Assembly: GCF_963678635.1 (NCBI RefSeq) | Contig: NW_026971733.1 | Location: forward strand, 1-58,568 | Length of the DNA stretch: 58,568 bases | Reading direction: 5' to 3' | Source of the DNA: Symsagittifera roscoffensis | Taxonomy: Eukaryota; Xenacoelomorpha; Acoela; Convolutidae | In this document: positions 21,788 through 32,106 of the stretch, in pieces | How the letters are laid out: the number at the start of each line of letters is the position of its first letter | Position numbering within the stretch: the first letter of the stretch is position 1 | Translations under genes and position numbers: made by a program | The notes under the pieces: model-generated | Databases searched by the model: none | What the model was told of the DNA's origin: nothing | The model's input: the letters and a program-made list of their open reading frames with translations, nothing else

Positions 21788-21989
21788 GTTGCTCTAGTGA
21801 AGTGGTTAACGCCTCTGTCTCTCAATCAGGAAGTTGCTAGTGCGAGTCCCAGAATGATCCGTGCTCGTTGACTGCCGACGAGGAAATTAATCTCAGTCAC
21901 AAAAAAATAACTGATAGCTCTTATGCAGTGTCTTTACAGCGGTTCTCGGTGAAGAGCTGAACAGCTCGTGTGGTACTTTGTGGATAAAT
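21788..21989 (+). mobile_element. tRNA-derived SINE
   Basis: The head reads TGCTCTAGTGAAGTGGTTAACGCC (A-box-like) and, 25 bp on, GTGCGAGTCCC (B-box-like), spaced as in a tRNA. The intervening stretch can form an anticodon-arm-like loop CTCTCAA. A tRNA-unrelated body with ACAGCGGTTCTCGGTGAAGA and GCTGAACAGCTCG follows. The 3' tail GGTACTTTGTGGATAAAT is repeated at the empty site in duplication A. It would be transcribed by RNA polymerase III and moved by a LINE. Confidence 0.7.
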
Positions 21990-22113
21990 TGGCTTAAATA
22001 GCTCTGATTGCCACAAAACTCCTAACTAGCAACGTCTCATATTGTTTCTAATCTTGGTGTTGACACGAAATTACTATTTGAATGAATTTATTAGTGATTT
22101 TTAGTTATCTTTA

Positions 22114-22427
22114 TTCATGGAAGCTAATCTTTTCTCGGCAATTTTATATCTCGGATATTTTTGGGAATTGAGTAACTTAATAGGATTAGTAAGTTTTTTA
22201 ACAATAGGGAAACATTTCTATTCGTTTCAGCCAAAATTAGATCAACAAGTTCACTCATTGAATCAAAGGAGAGGAAAAACTCTAGTGTTTTGGCTTTGAC
22301 GAAACTATGTTTAGTCTTAATTTTTGTAGTTTAAGAACTTTCTGAAAACAATTTGCATGAGTTTTAGTACCCATACTAGCATAAAAACTTCAGAATTTTT
22401 TTGACTTCAATTTTTTCTGTTTTGTTT
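22114..22427. other. No recognised gene
   Basis: A plus-strand ATG frame at 22117-22299 (60 codons) has no recognisable family. Nothing else before the LTR element. Confidence 0.4.
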
Positions 22428-22432
22428 GACTA

Positions 22433-22707
22433 TGTCATACCGCAACGTCCTCAAGGTATGAACTGTTAATCCTTGAATCCGTATGGATAGATAATGTCGA
22501 GCTTGAGAGAGAAGAAGTTAAAACAAGTGGTTAATGCTAACGTTTATTCACAATCTCAATCATAGTTATCTTTAGACGCCGTTCTCGTCCTTCTTATCAA
22601 GGTCAATCGACCAGTACACATTAATGTTATAAAATATCAAAACATAAATGATATATAAATACATAAGAAGTATTATATGAAGTTTTATCTATCCATGCCG
22701 CATGACA
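22433..22707 (-). repeat. LTR, outer left (3'-most)
   Basis: 275 bp, TGTCATACCGCAACG to CCATGCCGCATGACA, with TGTCAT/ATGACA inverted ends. It is the most diverged of the three LTRs (about a dozen differences from the inner one by eye). Confidence 0.85.
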
Positions 22708-22730
22708 TTCCCCCTCCCCGGGAAAATTGA
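22708..22730 (-). promoter_or_regulatory. Polypurine tract of the deleted unit
   Basis: On the minus strand TTTTCCCGGGGAGGGGGAA abuts the LTR and would prime plus-strand DNA synthesis. The identical tract at 23566 shows that both units had a complete 3' end. Confidence 0.7.
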
Positions 22731-23290
22731 TTTAGGTGAGCATAAAATTGTTCTAAACTTTCTGTTTTCTTTTGTTTTCGACAAATAAAATTATACCTCT
22801 CAAAAGCTATTATACGTGTCGTGACAAAAATATCTTCCAAAACTGTCATGAATTATTGCGTAGATACCCTGTGTAGCTGCATATTAGGTCGTTTTTGTTG
22901 TATTTGACGTTGTCCTTCAGCGCCGAGACACATGAAAATATAGCTGCGTCCGCTTCATCCCATCTGAATGAAATAACAGAACTCCGTTTTCTCGCGCTTT
23001 TATCACGTGGTTTTCCCAGCCCACTCTTTTTTCTTGATTGCGCACCTCGCAGTTTTTTCTTTGGGCTTCCGTTTCACCGGTTATCTCCACCTCGTATACT
23101 GCTTCAGATGGCTCTACTAATTGTGGTCTTGTTCGTAAGAGATTTTGAATTTCGATGCCGTCTTTCGCGAATACTGCCATATCCAGTATTGCCGCCCATT
23201 TTGTCCACTCTAATGGATGTTCGGACGATGCTCGTTACCAGAATGGGTTTATGTTGAGTGGATTTTTCGAAAATCCTGCTGACTGCGCCA
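22731..23290 (-). pseudogene. Internally deleted second unit: gag 5' part and primer site
   Basis: Duplicates 29353-29882 and joins directly to the polypurine tract at ~22731, so everything from mid-gag to the end of pol is deleted. It preserves the gag start better than the main unit: an ATG frame at 23180-22917 (87 codons, starting MAVFAKDGIEIQNLL) is intact, whereas the main unit has lost 20 bp across the ATG. The primer site at 23290-23273 is the same tRNA-Ser-like sequence. Confidence 0.75.
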
Positions 23291-23565
23291 GGTCGTACCG
23301 CATTGTCCTCAAGGTATGAACTGTTAATCCTTGAATCCGTATGGATAGATAATGTCGAGCTTGAGAGAGAAGAAGTTAAAACAACTGGTTAATGCTAACG
23401 TTTATTCACGTTCTCAATCAAAGTTATCTTTAGACGCCGTACTCGTCCTTGTTATCAAGGTCAATCGACCAGTACACATTAATGTTATATAATATCAAAA
23501 CATAAATGATATATAAATACATAAGAAGTATTATATGAAGTTTTATCTATCCATGCCGGATGACA
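23291..23565 (-). repeat. LTR, inner (shared by both units)
   Basis: 275 bp, GGTCGTACCGCATTG to CCATGCCGGATGACA. It is closest to the right outer LTR (about five differences by eye). It acts as the 3' LTR of the main unit and the 5' LTR of the deleted one. Confidence 0.85.
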
Positions 23566-23588
23566 TTCCCCCTCCCCGGGAAAATTGA
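23566..23588 (-). promoter_or_regulatory. Polypurine tract of the main unit
   Basis: TTTTCCCGGGGAGGGGGAA on the minus strand directly upstream of the inner LTR. Confidence 0.7.
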
Positions 23589-23639
23589 TAAAGTTTAATT
23601 GAGTTTTTAAGTCCCCGTAGAACTGTTTGGTTTGGTTAT

Positions 23640-24513
23640 TCATTTCTCCCCTCTTGTTTTTTCGGTGTTGTTGTCAATGTTGTCATCTATTGTTCCATGT
23701 TCTTCTTCATTATTCGGTTGTTCGTCTACTTTTCCTTGCTTTGTTTCTATGTCTTTCGTAATAACGCAAAATATGTCGTCATTTTCTATCGTTTCATATT
23801 CTGCTTCGGCTGATGAAATTAGGTCTATCACATTGTTTGTGGTGCTTGTTTTGTGCTTTGGACTAATAGCCTGTATAAATTGCACACAAGCTTTATATTC
23901 AGGAGTTTTTTCCAAAAATCCCATTTCTTGAATCAAAGATTTTAAGCTTGGCGAATCTTGTTTTGATTTTTCAGGTGGCGAATAAATTTCAAATTGTTTC
24001 GTCCCGGTTGTACTCGTGATCTGTACGGTGCTGATTGGAATGGGGTTACCTTGTGCTGTCGCTAATGTCGCCTGTCGGTTTCTAGTCGACTTTCTTGTTG
24101 CGGTTGCAGGTGGTGTGTTTTTCTGATTTTGTCGCTTTGGTGAGGTTGAGGTGGTCTCCTCCGATGTTGACGACGAATCATCCTCATTTTCTGCGGTATT
24201 GTTTATCTGTTCAATCTCGGTTTGGAGGCTCATCCCTCGTGGCGTTTGCAGTTTTCTTACTGGTTTTCCTCCAGTTCATTTTCCTAACGCTTTTCGTTTC
24301 GTGGGGCTGACTTTCCTTGTGCTCTGGCTCTGTGCAGACTTCTCTTGCATTGTTAGTTTGGTTGGTAGCCCCGTTGTGGTGTCCTCCTTGAACATGGGAT
24401 GTTGTGGAGCTTGCGGATCCTTTATGTCTAAAAAACGTAAGCATGGTCCTGTTCTCCGTGCGGATTTGTAAGCAACATAGTCGCTTAAACGAGAACGTCT
24501 GCAAGGTCCTCAT
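23640..24513 (-). pseudogene. 3' tail frames of pol (no recognised domain)
   Basis: Two overlapping minus-strand frames, 24513-24211 (100 residues) and 24233-23640 (197 residues, ATG), lie between the integrase end and the purine tract. The product is hydrophilic and rich in Ser, Thr, Glu and Asn, with a basic RKSTRNRQ patch near its start. There is no signal peptide and no membrane segment, so it is not an envelope gene. It may be the disordered C-terminal extension of Pol or a small accessory frame; the two pieces overlap in different frames, suggesting one frameshifted sequence. Confidence 0.5.
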
Positions 24514-24599
24514 ATTACCGGGTTAGGAATAAATGCGGTTCCGCTATTTCTTAGTAGCCTCCGTTGTTTGCTAAAAGTTTGTACCCAAGCAGTGTGTGG

Positions 24600-25223
24600 T
24601 GTGTAGGTTAGAATTTTTCCATCTATGGTTTTTATAGTTTTGTTCAAATGTTTTTGGGTTTTTTATTTTTGTTGCTAACCGATTGGTTTTTCGTGCCACT
24701 TGTTCTATGCGTTTTTGATATTTTTGTCGACTGTTCGTTGCACTCCCTTATATCTTAAGTTAAGTTTTTTCTCAGCTAGTTCTATAGGTTTTGAGTATGC
24801 ACCTATTTCCGGCTGTGTTGGTGAATGATGAATGTCTGTTTGTGAGCGTCCTTGGTAGTAGTTTATGTGAGACTTTAGGTGGTGATCCCTTCTTTCGGAT
24901 TTGAACCTCAGCTTCTGACCATCGCTGGAGGTCATGCATAACTTCTGCTGCCAAAGGTAGCTTCGTAAGGTTCTTTCGATCTAAACATGCAAGTTTTGCG
25001 CTCTCCTAGTTTAGATTGTTAGGTGAGCTATTCGTGGCTATGTTCGATAATGAGGTATTTGGTTTTCTACCCATATGTGAATCAAAAGGGGAATTTTTGT
25101 GAAACCGTGTGGTGTGATTCTTAGTGTGTTTATTATTTCTGCGACATCCGAAGCTAGCTTATATGGCATATTTGATTGGTCTATTTTCATTACCGCTAAT
25201 CTACGTTTAATCGTTTGGATCAT
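24600..25223 (-). pseudogene. Integrase C-terminal part, broken
   Basis: Frames 25223-25038 (starting MIQTIKRRL) and 24935-24705 follow the integrase core. The former covers the helix after the catalytic Glu. In this copy that Glu position reads as Lys, and a one-base loss near 25265 shifts the frame relative to the detached copy at 18.6 kb. The latter frame is basic (KPIELAEKKLNLRYKG), as expected of a DNA-binding C-terminal domain. Confidence 0.6.
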
Positions 25224-25300
25224 TCTTTTAACAACCCCTATGGCTCTGTGATCATCAACGGGTGCAAAAGTAGTTTAATATTGTTTGTCCTACAGAAAAT

Positions 25301-25546
25301 TTAGAGCTTTTTCGCCCTGAATGTTTGAGCTTGATCACACCTTAATCTTTGCGGTACCCCGTTGTTAGAGATATATCTTTGCATGAACTTGATTGCAATA
25401 TCTGCTGTTGTATTTGATACAACTTTCGCTGTCGGGAACTTTGACCACTTATCTATCGCAACTAAAATGTATAAATCCTTATTTAGTTCGTCCGGCAGGG
25501 GCCCCGCAAAGTCTAATTGAACTTCCTCATTATGTTCGACTACCAT
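25301..25546 (-). pseudogene. Integrase catalytic core, broken
   Basis: The 81-residue frame contains VQLDFAGPL and RCDQAQTF, the two Asp-bearing motifs of the DDE core, with WSKFPTAKVV between. Relative to the copy at 18.7-19.1 kb, about 115 bp immediately upstream are gone. The breakpoint is marked by a 17-bp tandem repeat (ATTATGTTCGACTACC), which removes the CxxC part of the zinc-binding domain. Confidence 0.75.
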
Positions 25547-25555
25547 TATGTTCGA

Positions 25556-26755
25556 CTACATGGCTGTCGATACCGTGTGGGTTAGATGAAGACTGCCAAG
25601 TACTGTCTGTCGTAGTTGTGAGGGAATGACGATTCTTTCGTCGATGAGTAGGCAATCCTCTCGGTCATGTAGCCGGTTCAGAATGTTGAACCAATATTGT
25701 CCGTAGGAGGCTTTGATGGTGTCCCAGTCCCGCTTTTTCACAAAGTTTTTTAGTGGACGCAGGTTTCTGTCCTTCTTGGTGGCTGTGGCGATGAATGGAA
25801 TTCCCAGTACTTTCTGGAGTTTCCGACGAAAGAGCGGCGTGTCCTCGTCGGTTTCGGTGGCTTTCTCCACTGTAGCCACTACGGTATCAATTATTTTGTT
25901 GTGGCTGGCCTCTAGCTGTGACAAAGTTGTCATCGTCGACGGCTCCACATTGGGTGTTGTTTCCTCTTGCAAACATACGCTGGGGTCCACGCGGCTGACC
26001 CATATCTCCTTTTCCACTAGAGGATCGTCTCCTGTATTGTTGTTTGTTTGTGTAGCTGTAGTCGACTTAGTTGTTCCGTTTTCCACTTCTGTGTTTATCG
26101 TTGTTTGTGTGGCTAAGTTTGATCGAGCTGTGTCAGTTTGTGATTTAGCCGTTTGTGAACTGTTTCTTTCCACCACGGTTGGTTTTGATGTCGAGCTGTC
26201 TCCAAAAATGATTTTTGGAAAATTTGAATGTTTCGGTCTTGGGATCAATTCTCTTGCGTCGGCCACTTGCGCGGTTGAAGTGGATTGTGGCGATGATTTA
26301 ATTTTCTTCATCTGTTTGTCCTTGGTTGGTGGTCGATTGTGCCACCTCGGGTCGGAAAGGCTTTCTTCCCGATCGGATGTGTTTCTCAAGTCAACCGAAA
26401 CTGTAAGACCGCGTGGTTTCGTGGTTTTCAACTCTGCCGGAATGAATCCGCCTGAGATGTTTTTCGTTACTGTTCTGCTCATTGTTTTAAAGTTGATCGC
26501 GTTGATCAATGTCTTGCTGCAGTTGAGATTTTTTGAATGCGAGAGAGTTGACTGATTTTGAACAGAGTTTGAGTTAGACTGAATTCTGTTTTTGGGTAGC
26601 AATTGACCGCTGACAGAATGTTTGGAATGTTTAGTTGTTAATTGAGCGTTTGTTCTAGCATCTAATAACCCTTTATTTTCCGCGCGCTTTTTGATCAAAT
26701 CATATGGTGCTTTGTTTTTATTGGCCAACTGATATAGAATGACACTGTCAATCAT
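25556..26755 (-). pseudogene. RNase H-integrase linker and integrase N-terminus
   Basis: A continuous 399-residue frame with an ATG start. Most of it is a low-complexity linker rich in Ser, Thr, Asn and Lys with no domain I recognise. The last ~60 residues (WFNILNRLHDRED to LHLTHTVSTAM) match the start of a retroelement integrase, whose HHCC zinc domain usually has an LHxxHxGxxxM signature. The long uninterrupted frame contrasts with the shattered reverse transcriptase next to it. Confidence 0.65.
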
Positions 26756-26759
26756 TTTT

Positions 26760-28016
26760 AGGTTGTTTATGAATGTAATAATTGCCGCAACTACAAACTC
26801 CTCATTTTACTCGCTGGAGGGTATTGGTAATACAGCTGGATTTCGTGACATATAGTCTATTAAGCCCATTTTACTCCCTGCGAGATTTGTAATATCAAAA
26901 TGAAATGGTATTAATCTATCAATCCAGCGGTTTAGTCGGCTTTGACTGATCTTTGATTGTTCGCTGGCGTATAGAGCACTGATTAAAGCTTGATGGTCGG
27001 TGATGACGGTAAAATGTTTGCCGTACAGATAGTATTTGAAGTGTTCAATTGCCTAAACGACCCCTAATAATTCTAGTTCATTGACTGAGTATTTTTCCTC
27101 AAGGGAGCTTAAAAATCGTGACGCGTATGCTATAGCCACCCAACCATCTGCTGATTGTTGCTCTTATGCCGCTCTTAAACTTGTGTTAGATGCATCACAG
27201 ACGATGCGAGTGTCTAAATGTTGGTCGAAGTGTTTTTTTTGTGTTATTTTTGCTACCAGCTATAGGATGTTTTTGAAAGCTACGTTATGTTCAGGTAAGC
27301 AATTGATAGGTCTGTTCTTTTCAGTGTTCTTTAAGAGAGGCCGCAGAGCTGCCGCTGTTTGTGCTAAATTTGGTATGTATCTTGTAAAATGGTGTATTGA
27401 ACCCATGAAACTTTTAAGTTGTTTGAACGTTTTGGGAGGCGACAGTTTTTCAATTGCTTCAGTTTTCTAAATAAGTGGTTTGGTTCCCTCACTGTTGATA
27501 GCAAAACCTAACTACTCAACTTGCTTGCATGCGAACTTACACTTGTCTAACGAAATTGCGAGATTCTCCTCGTCAAGTTTTGTTAGCACCGTTTGGAGTT
27601 TTTGGCGATGTGTCTCGATCGTTCCTTTTGTTACGATTAGAATATCTCTAGATATGCGTAAGTATTATCGCAATTTGTGAGTGTTAAATCTACTGCTTTT
27701 TGAAACTCTGTCCGTAAGGCCATAACATCTTGTTTGGAATTGGTATGTTCCTGTAGCATTTCCGCCAATGAGACTGAAGTTGCATTGTTCTCTTGTTGTT
27801 TTATTTGTGAACATGCTTATCGTAAATCGAGTGTAGTGAATAGTGTCTGGTTTGACTTGTCTGATTTCACCAGTTGTGCAATATTGTCCAGAAAGAGATC
27901 TATGTTTGGCATTTGATATTTGTTTTTTTTTGTATGTATTTGATAATCATTTTGGAATCTAGGGCCAGTTTAACCGTTTTGTCATTTTTGACTGTGATAA
28001 CTATTGGGCTGACAAA
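26760..28016 (-). pseudogene. Reverse transcriptase/RNase H, heavily decayed
   Basis: Translated minus-strand pieces in shifting frames show TTLDLRYACSQI near 27815 (palm motif A), a DILIVTKGT piece near 27640 after the YxDD position, DKCKF near 27535, and RNase-H-like pieces downstream. Many stops and frameshifts interrupt the domain, and no frame longer than ~60 codons survives. The YxDD residues are not intact: the position reads ..RDI.. here. The enzyme would copy genomic RNA into DNA. Confidence 0.65.
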
Positions 28017-28640
28017 TTATTTGTCTGAGCACTTATCGAGCTTGATAATGTGTTTTTGATCAATCAACTTGTTTAGTTCCGCTTTGACCCTTTCTTGTGG
28101 ATGTATTGGTATATGTCTGCCCTTTTGTTGTACCGATTCAAAGTCTTTATTGAATTGTGTTTTCATTACGTGGTGTTTTGACTTTCCCATTCGTACGCAT
28201 AATTGTTGAAAACTATCCTGGACCCATTGTTCAATTTCATGGTTTGATTCGTCGCTTCGTTGTACCGTGAGTACTTTTTGGGTTTGTTTGTCATGAATTA
28301 GTTTAATGCCGATGCGTGGTAATATATTCCGTCCTATTATATTTGCTTTGTGGTTGTCCACTATAATGAACGGAGCTGTTTGTACTTTCCATCCTCCCGA
28401 CTCAATCGTAACTATTAGCCTTCCTTTAGGATGTATTGATTCACCGTTGTAACATGCTAAATTGTGTAACATGCTGTTTGGCTGCGCGGGGGGATGTTTT
28501 TGAACACTGCTGTTTGATCATTTTGTTGAATTCGTTGAGCAGTTTTTTCGTTTAGAAAAGACATCGGGCTGCCCGAATCAGCAATCGCGAATAGTTCTGT
28601 TGTATTCGTCTTCAATTTAACAATGTGGCCATTTAGGTTG
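28017..28640 (-). pseudogene. Aspartic protease and start of reverse transcriptase
   Basis: DSGSP at 28579-28565 is the aspartic protease active site (D-S/T-G). About 70 codons later IIGRN, the expected family hydrophobic-Gly motif, lies in the intact frame 28472-28017. The same frame continues through GRHIPIHPQERVKAEL and LIDQKHIIKLDK, the usual entry to the reverse transcriptase fingers. A frameshift or stop separates the active-site part from the 28472 frame. Confidence 0.7.
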
Positions 28641-28829
28641 TCTTCCGATATTTTTTATGTTTTTTTGATTTCGAATGATTCCGATATTGCCATTACGGAA
28701 AATTCGTCTATTTGATAGTTCTACCAACCATTGTTTGTGGTGAACTCAGCATATGCGACCGGGTCGGTATCCGTCTCCTTGCTCTCTATTTCTGTTTCCT
28801 TTTGCTGTTCCTCATTCGTATTTCCTAGG

Positions 28830-29882
28830 TAATTTACGTTTGTAAAACAGCAAACTTCTGCAAAGTGTCCGCCTTTTGCGTATTTTGAGCAAATTTTGTC
28901 TTTTGCCGGACAAGGTTGTAGATGATTCGGTCCATATTGTTTTCCACACTTGAAACACTATTTGGAACTTGTGTTTCGTTGTTGTTGATATTGCTGACCC
29001 CTTGTGTTTTGTGATCCACGTGGATACGGTCGGCCGCGAAAACCGCCCCGACCTCGCTGATTTTTCTGGTTGTACTGTTGGTTTTGTCTGCCACGTGTAT
29101 TAACATAATGTATTGGTTCTTGTTTTGGGGTCACTGTTTGACCTCCGATTGGATTTATTTTCATTGTACGACTGTGTTCTATTCCTTTTTCACGTCGAAT
29201 TGCTTTTTCGTATGCCGCCTGTGGGTTACGTGTTTGTGCTTACAATTCCACTGCAATTTTTTCGTTGTTCATGTGAGCGGTAAACATGTCTCTTACCCAC
29301 TCACTTTCTCGGTCGCCCCAATCGGCCCGTGAAGCTAGTTCGACTAGGTCAGCATAAAATTGTTCTAAACTTTCTGTTTTCTTTTGTTTTCGACAAATAA
29401 AATTATACCTCTCAAAAGCTATTATACGTGTCGTGACAAATATATCCTCCAAAACTGTCATGAATTATTGCGTAGATACCCTGTGTAGCTGCATATTAGG
29501 TAGTTTTTGTTGTATTTGACGTTGTCCTTCAGCGCCGAGACACATGAAAATATAGCTGCGTCCGCTTCATCCCATCTGAATGAAATAACAGAACTCCTTT
29601 TTCTCGCGCTTTTATCACGTGGTTTTCCCAACCCACTCTTTTTTCTTGATTGCGCACCTCGCAGTTTTTTCTTTGGGCTTCCGTTTCACCGGTTATCTCG
29701 ACCTCGTATACTGCTTCAGATGGCTCTACTAATTGTGGTCTTGTTCGTAAGAGATTTTGAATTTCGATGCCGTCTTTCGCGAATACTGCATTTTGTCCAC
29801 TCTAATGGATGTTTGGACGATGCTCGTTACCAGAATGGGTTTATGTTGAGTGGATTCTTCGAAAATCCTGCTGACTGCGCCA
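28830..29882 (-). pseudogene. gag, broken (capsid and two zinc knuckles)
   Basis: Frame 29461-29240 holds a capsid-like stretch (RYNFICRKQKKTESLEQFY). Frame 29164-28958 is Arg/Gly/Gln-rich (RGRGGFRGRPYPRG), typical of a nucleocapsid lead-in, and ends in a TAG. In the same frame after that stop lies CFKCGKQYGPNHLQPC, then CSKYAKGGHFAEVC, a CCHC-type knuckle whose second Cys has become Tyr. The gag ATG is lost by a 20-bp deletion near 29790. The product would package the element's RNA. Confidence 0.65.
29865..29882 (-). promoter_or_regulatory. Primer binding site, tRNA-Ser-like
   Basis: TGGCGCAGTCAGCAGGAT directly follows the LTR on the minus strand. As I recall the tRNA-Ser 3' end (ATCCTGCCGACTGCGCCA), it is complementary with one mismatch. 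Confidence 0.7.
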
Positions 29883-30157
29883 GGTCGTACCGCATTGTCC
29901 TCAAGGTATGAACTGTTAATCCTTGAATCCGTATGGATAGACAATGTCGAGCTTGAGAGAGAAGAAGTTAAAACAACTGGTTAATGCTAACGTTTATTCA
30001 CGTTCTAAATCAAAGTTATCTTTAGACGCCGTTCTCGTCCTTGTTATCAAGGTCAATCGACCAGTACACATTAATGTTATATAATATCAAAACATAAATG
30101 ATATATAAATACATAAGAAGTTTTATATGGAGTTTTATCTATCCATGCCGGATGACA
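29883..30157 (-). repeat. LTR, outer right (5' LTR)
   Basis: 275 bp, GGTCGTACCGCATTG to CCATGCCGGATGACA, followed by the target duplication GACTA at 30158-30162. Confidence 0.85.
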
Positions 30158-30162
30158 GACTA

Positions 30163-30580
30163 ATTGAAAAAAGAAGGCAGATTTTCTGATGCATCGAATT
30201 ATTGGTCTAGTTCTTTGCTACCCATTACTGGGAAAACTATAAAAAAAACATGAATAACCGTATTTTAAACCACTTCATAATTTAGGCACTTTTCCAGGTT
30301 AATTCAACGCTAGGGACATCAATCTTGCCTGCGTCATTTTCGATTAGAATCGAATCAATTTCAAGACAAACCTTTCTCTGTTCATTTTTGTCCCGAATTT
30401 TGAAGAAAATGGGAAATTTATAAGCTTGGCGTGGTTTTTTATTAAGACCGAATTTTAAAAGATTTATTCGGACCATATTCCTCGGGTGATTTTCGAGTGC
30501 CCACCTTGCACTGTAGTTAAATGACACGATTCAGGTTACACTGCATCGTTTTAAACTTTGGTGCTGAAAACATTTGTTAT
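30163..30580. other. No gene recognised
   Basis: A minus-strand frame at 30527-30282 (81 codons) is the only open stretch. It begins in ATG and is Lys/Ile-rich without recognisable family. Otherwise nothing. Confidence 0.4.
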
Positions 30581-31124
30581 TGTTCCGACTTTCGTAATGA
30601 AAGTAACGAAATATTTGTGCTCGGGGTGGGTTTTTTTTTCTTCAGGCAAATTTCGACTTTTTAACTAGCCATTTAAACCCAATTTTTTTTACATCATTCG
30701 ATAGCTATTGTTCTCCTGAGCTTAAATTTGGAAAAAAAATATTTCAGCTGTGATCCGTTTTCGTAAAGTTTTGGGGGTTTAAAGATGACCATTTTGGCCA
30801 ATTTGGGACAATTAAACAATTAACGCGCGTTATATTTCGCGCTATTAAGGCGTAAGCGAGATTATTCCGCATTAAAAATTGTTCCAAATTGATTCAAGGA
30901 AGCTGATAGGTCAAAATTGATTTATTAATAGGAGCAAAATTTATCACTTTTTACTTAATATATGGCGTCTGGGGGATGTTTTATCAAAAAATCTCAAAAT
31001 TTTTAGAAAAAAAATTTCAATTTTATTTTTTTTACATTTAAATTTTCCATGTTATAACTGCTTCATAGACCTTAAAAGGCAGTCGGAACATTCAGGGCTT
31101 TGCCCTGATACGAGCAGTTTTGTT
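30581..31124 (+). repeat. Helentron-like repeat, complete copy
   Basis: Begins TGTTCCGACTTTCGTAATGAAAGTAACG and ends GGCAGTCGGAACATTCAGGGCTTTGCCCTGATACGAGCAGTTTTGTT. At 544 bp it is one of the best complete plus-oriented copies. The box TGTTCCGACT at the left terminus is the reverse complement of AGTCGGAACA, 44 bp from the right end. The right hairpin is TCAGGGC-TTT-GCCCTGA. Confidence 0.75.
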
Positions 31125-31189
31125 CAATTCTCAAATTATCTATTTGCGTTACTAATTTTTCAAGTATACGTTTCAACTACAAAAAAGCT

Positions 31190-31620
31190 AGTATTACAAT
31201 TCCTTTACTATCATTTTTATGAGAACAAAAAAATAAAACCAAATTAGTAACCAAAAGAGATCCTTTCGGGTTGTGAAGGTGTCGAACCTCCTTTTCAATA
31301 AATGATAATGTTCTCAATGAATCGGCTTTTGCTGCCGGTTGTCAATTTTTTTCAACGACCTTTCATTAAACTTCATGCTTTTACTAAGTTTCATTCTTTT
31401 ATTAAAAATAATTCGAAAGCGTACAGTTTTAGAAAATGTACGACATCGGGTTGCACGCAAAAAAAAATTTTAAAACTGGGTTTTTCTGGTGACTTGGGAA
31501 AGCTCGGAAAATTTGGCCAAAATGGTCGACCTTTAAAAACTCGACAAAACTTCGAAAATTTTTCGGTAGAGAAAAACGAGAGGGTCAAAACAGCAATTTC
31601 TGATCAAAAAAAATCGTGAC
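31190..31620 (-). repeat. hAT-like repeat, decayed
   Basis: AGTAACCAAAAGAGATCCTTTCGG, GTGTCGAACCTCC, GGTGACTTGGGAAAGCTCGGAAAATT and GGTCGACCTTTAAAAA follow the order of the hAT-like family core with many changes. Termini are not found. Confidence 0.45.
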
Positions 31621-31711
31621 GAATATCTTAGCTGGGCAACCACTATTGCAAATCTTCGTCGGGTCAAAATTTCGAAACAGTCAAAAGTCACCTCGGCCCT
31701 GTTACTATTAT

Positions 31712-32106
31712 TGTTCCGACTTTCGATACGAAAGTAACGGAATTTTTGCTCGGGGTTTTTTCTTCAGACAAATTTCGTCTTTTTAAATAGCAATTTTGAC
31801 GTTATCTTAAAATATCATTTAAAAGTTGTTTTTGTCTTGAGCTTAAATTTAAAAAGTGATCATTAAATTTTACCTGTGCTTAAATTATACCTGTGATCAT
31901 TTGTCGTGAAGTTATGGGGGTTTAAACATTACAATTTTGACTAATTTGGGGCAATTAACGTGCGATACATTGTGCGCTATAAACGCATAAGTGGAGACTT
32001 AATTCGTCTTATAAATCATTCCAAATTGGTTGAAGAAAGCTTACTTGTCATAATTGATTTGTTACAAGGAGTAAAATCTATCCTTTTGTACTTAATACGG
32101 CATTTT
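31712..32106 (+). repeat. Helentron-like repeat, left part of an interrupted copy
   Basis: Starts TGTTCCGACTTTCGATACGAAAGTAACGG and follows the family to TTGTACTTAATACGGC, where a second complete copy begins. Its missing right end is probably the orphan end at 32642-32740. Confidence 0.65.

Larger units (their letters stand above)
21091..22113 (+). repeat. Segmental duplication, copy B
   Basis: Duplicate of 17643-18485, extended by a ~200-bp SINE at 21788-21989. Beyond TTAGTTATCTTT at 22112 the copies diverge completely. Copy B retains the imperfect target duplication around the hAT-like insert, so it is closer to the ancestral state there. Confidence 0.75.
22433..30157 (-). mobile_element. 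Ty3/gypsy-type LTR retrotransposon, three-LTR tandem form
   Basis: The whole block is flanked by the 5-bp direct repeat GACTA (22428-22432 and 30158-30162). Reading along the minus strand: LTR, tRNA-Ser-like primer site, gag with zinc knuckles, protease, reverse transcriptase/RNase H, integrase, a 3' tail frame, purine tract, second LTR, primer site, start of gag, then a deletion to a second purine tract and third LTR. Gene order PR-RT-RH-INT and the DSGSP protease place it in Ty3/gypsy. A tRNA-Ser primer is known from the 17.6/297 group. All genes carry stops or frameshifts, so it cannot move by itself. Confidence 0.85.

Noticed and set aside
23632-24471. Plus-strand hydrophobic frames suggesting an envelope gene
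   Set aside because: They are antisense to the Ser/Thr-rich tail frame of the LTR element; the hydrophobicity is a reverse-frame effect.
25713-26555. 280-codon plus-strand open frame
   Set aside because: It is the antisense shadow of the 399-codon retroelement frame (26755-25556), with Val/Ser/Phe-rich composition typical of a reverse frame.
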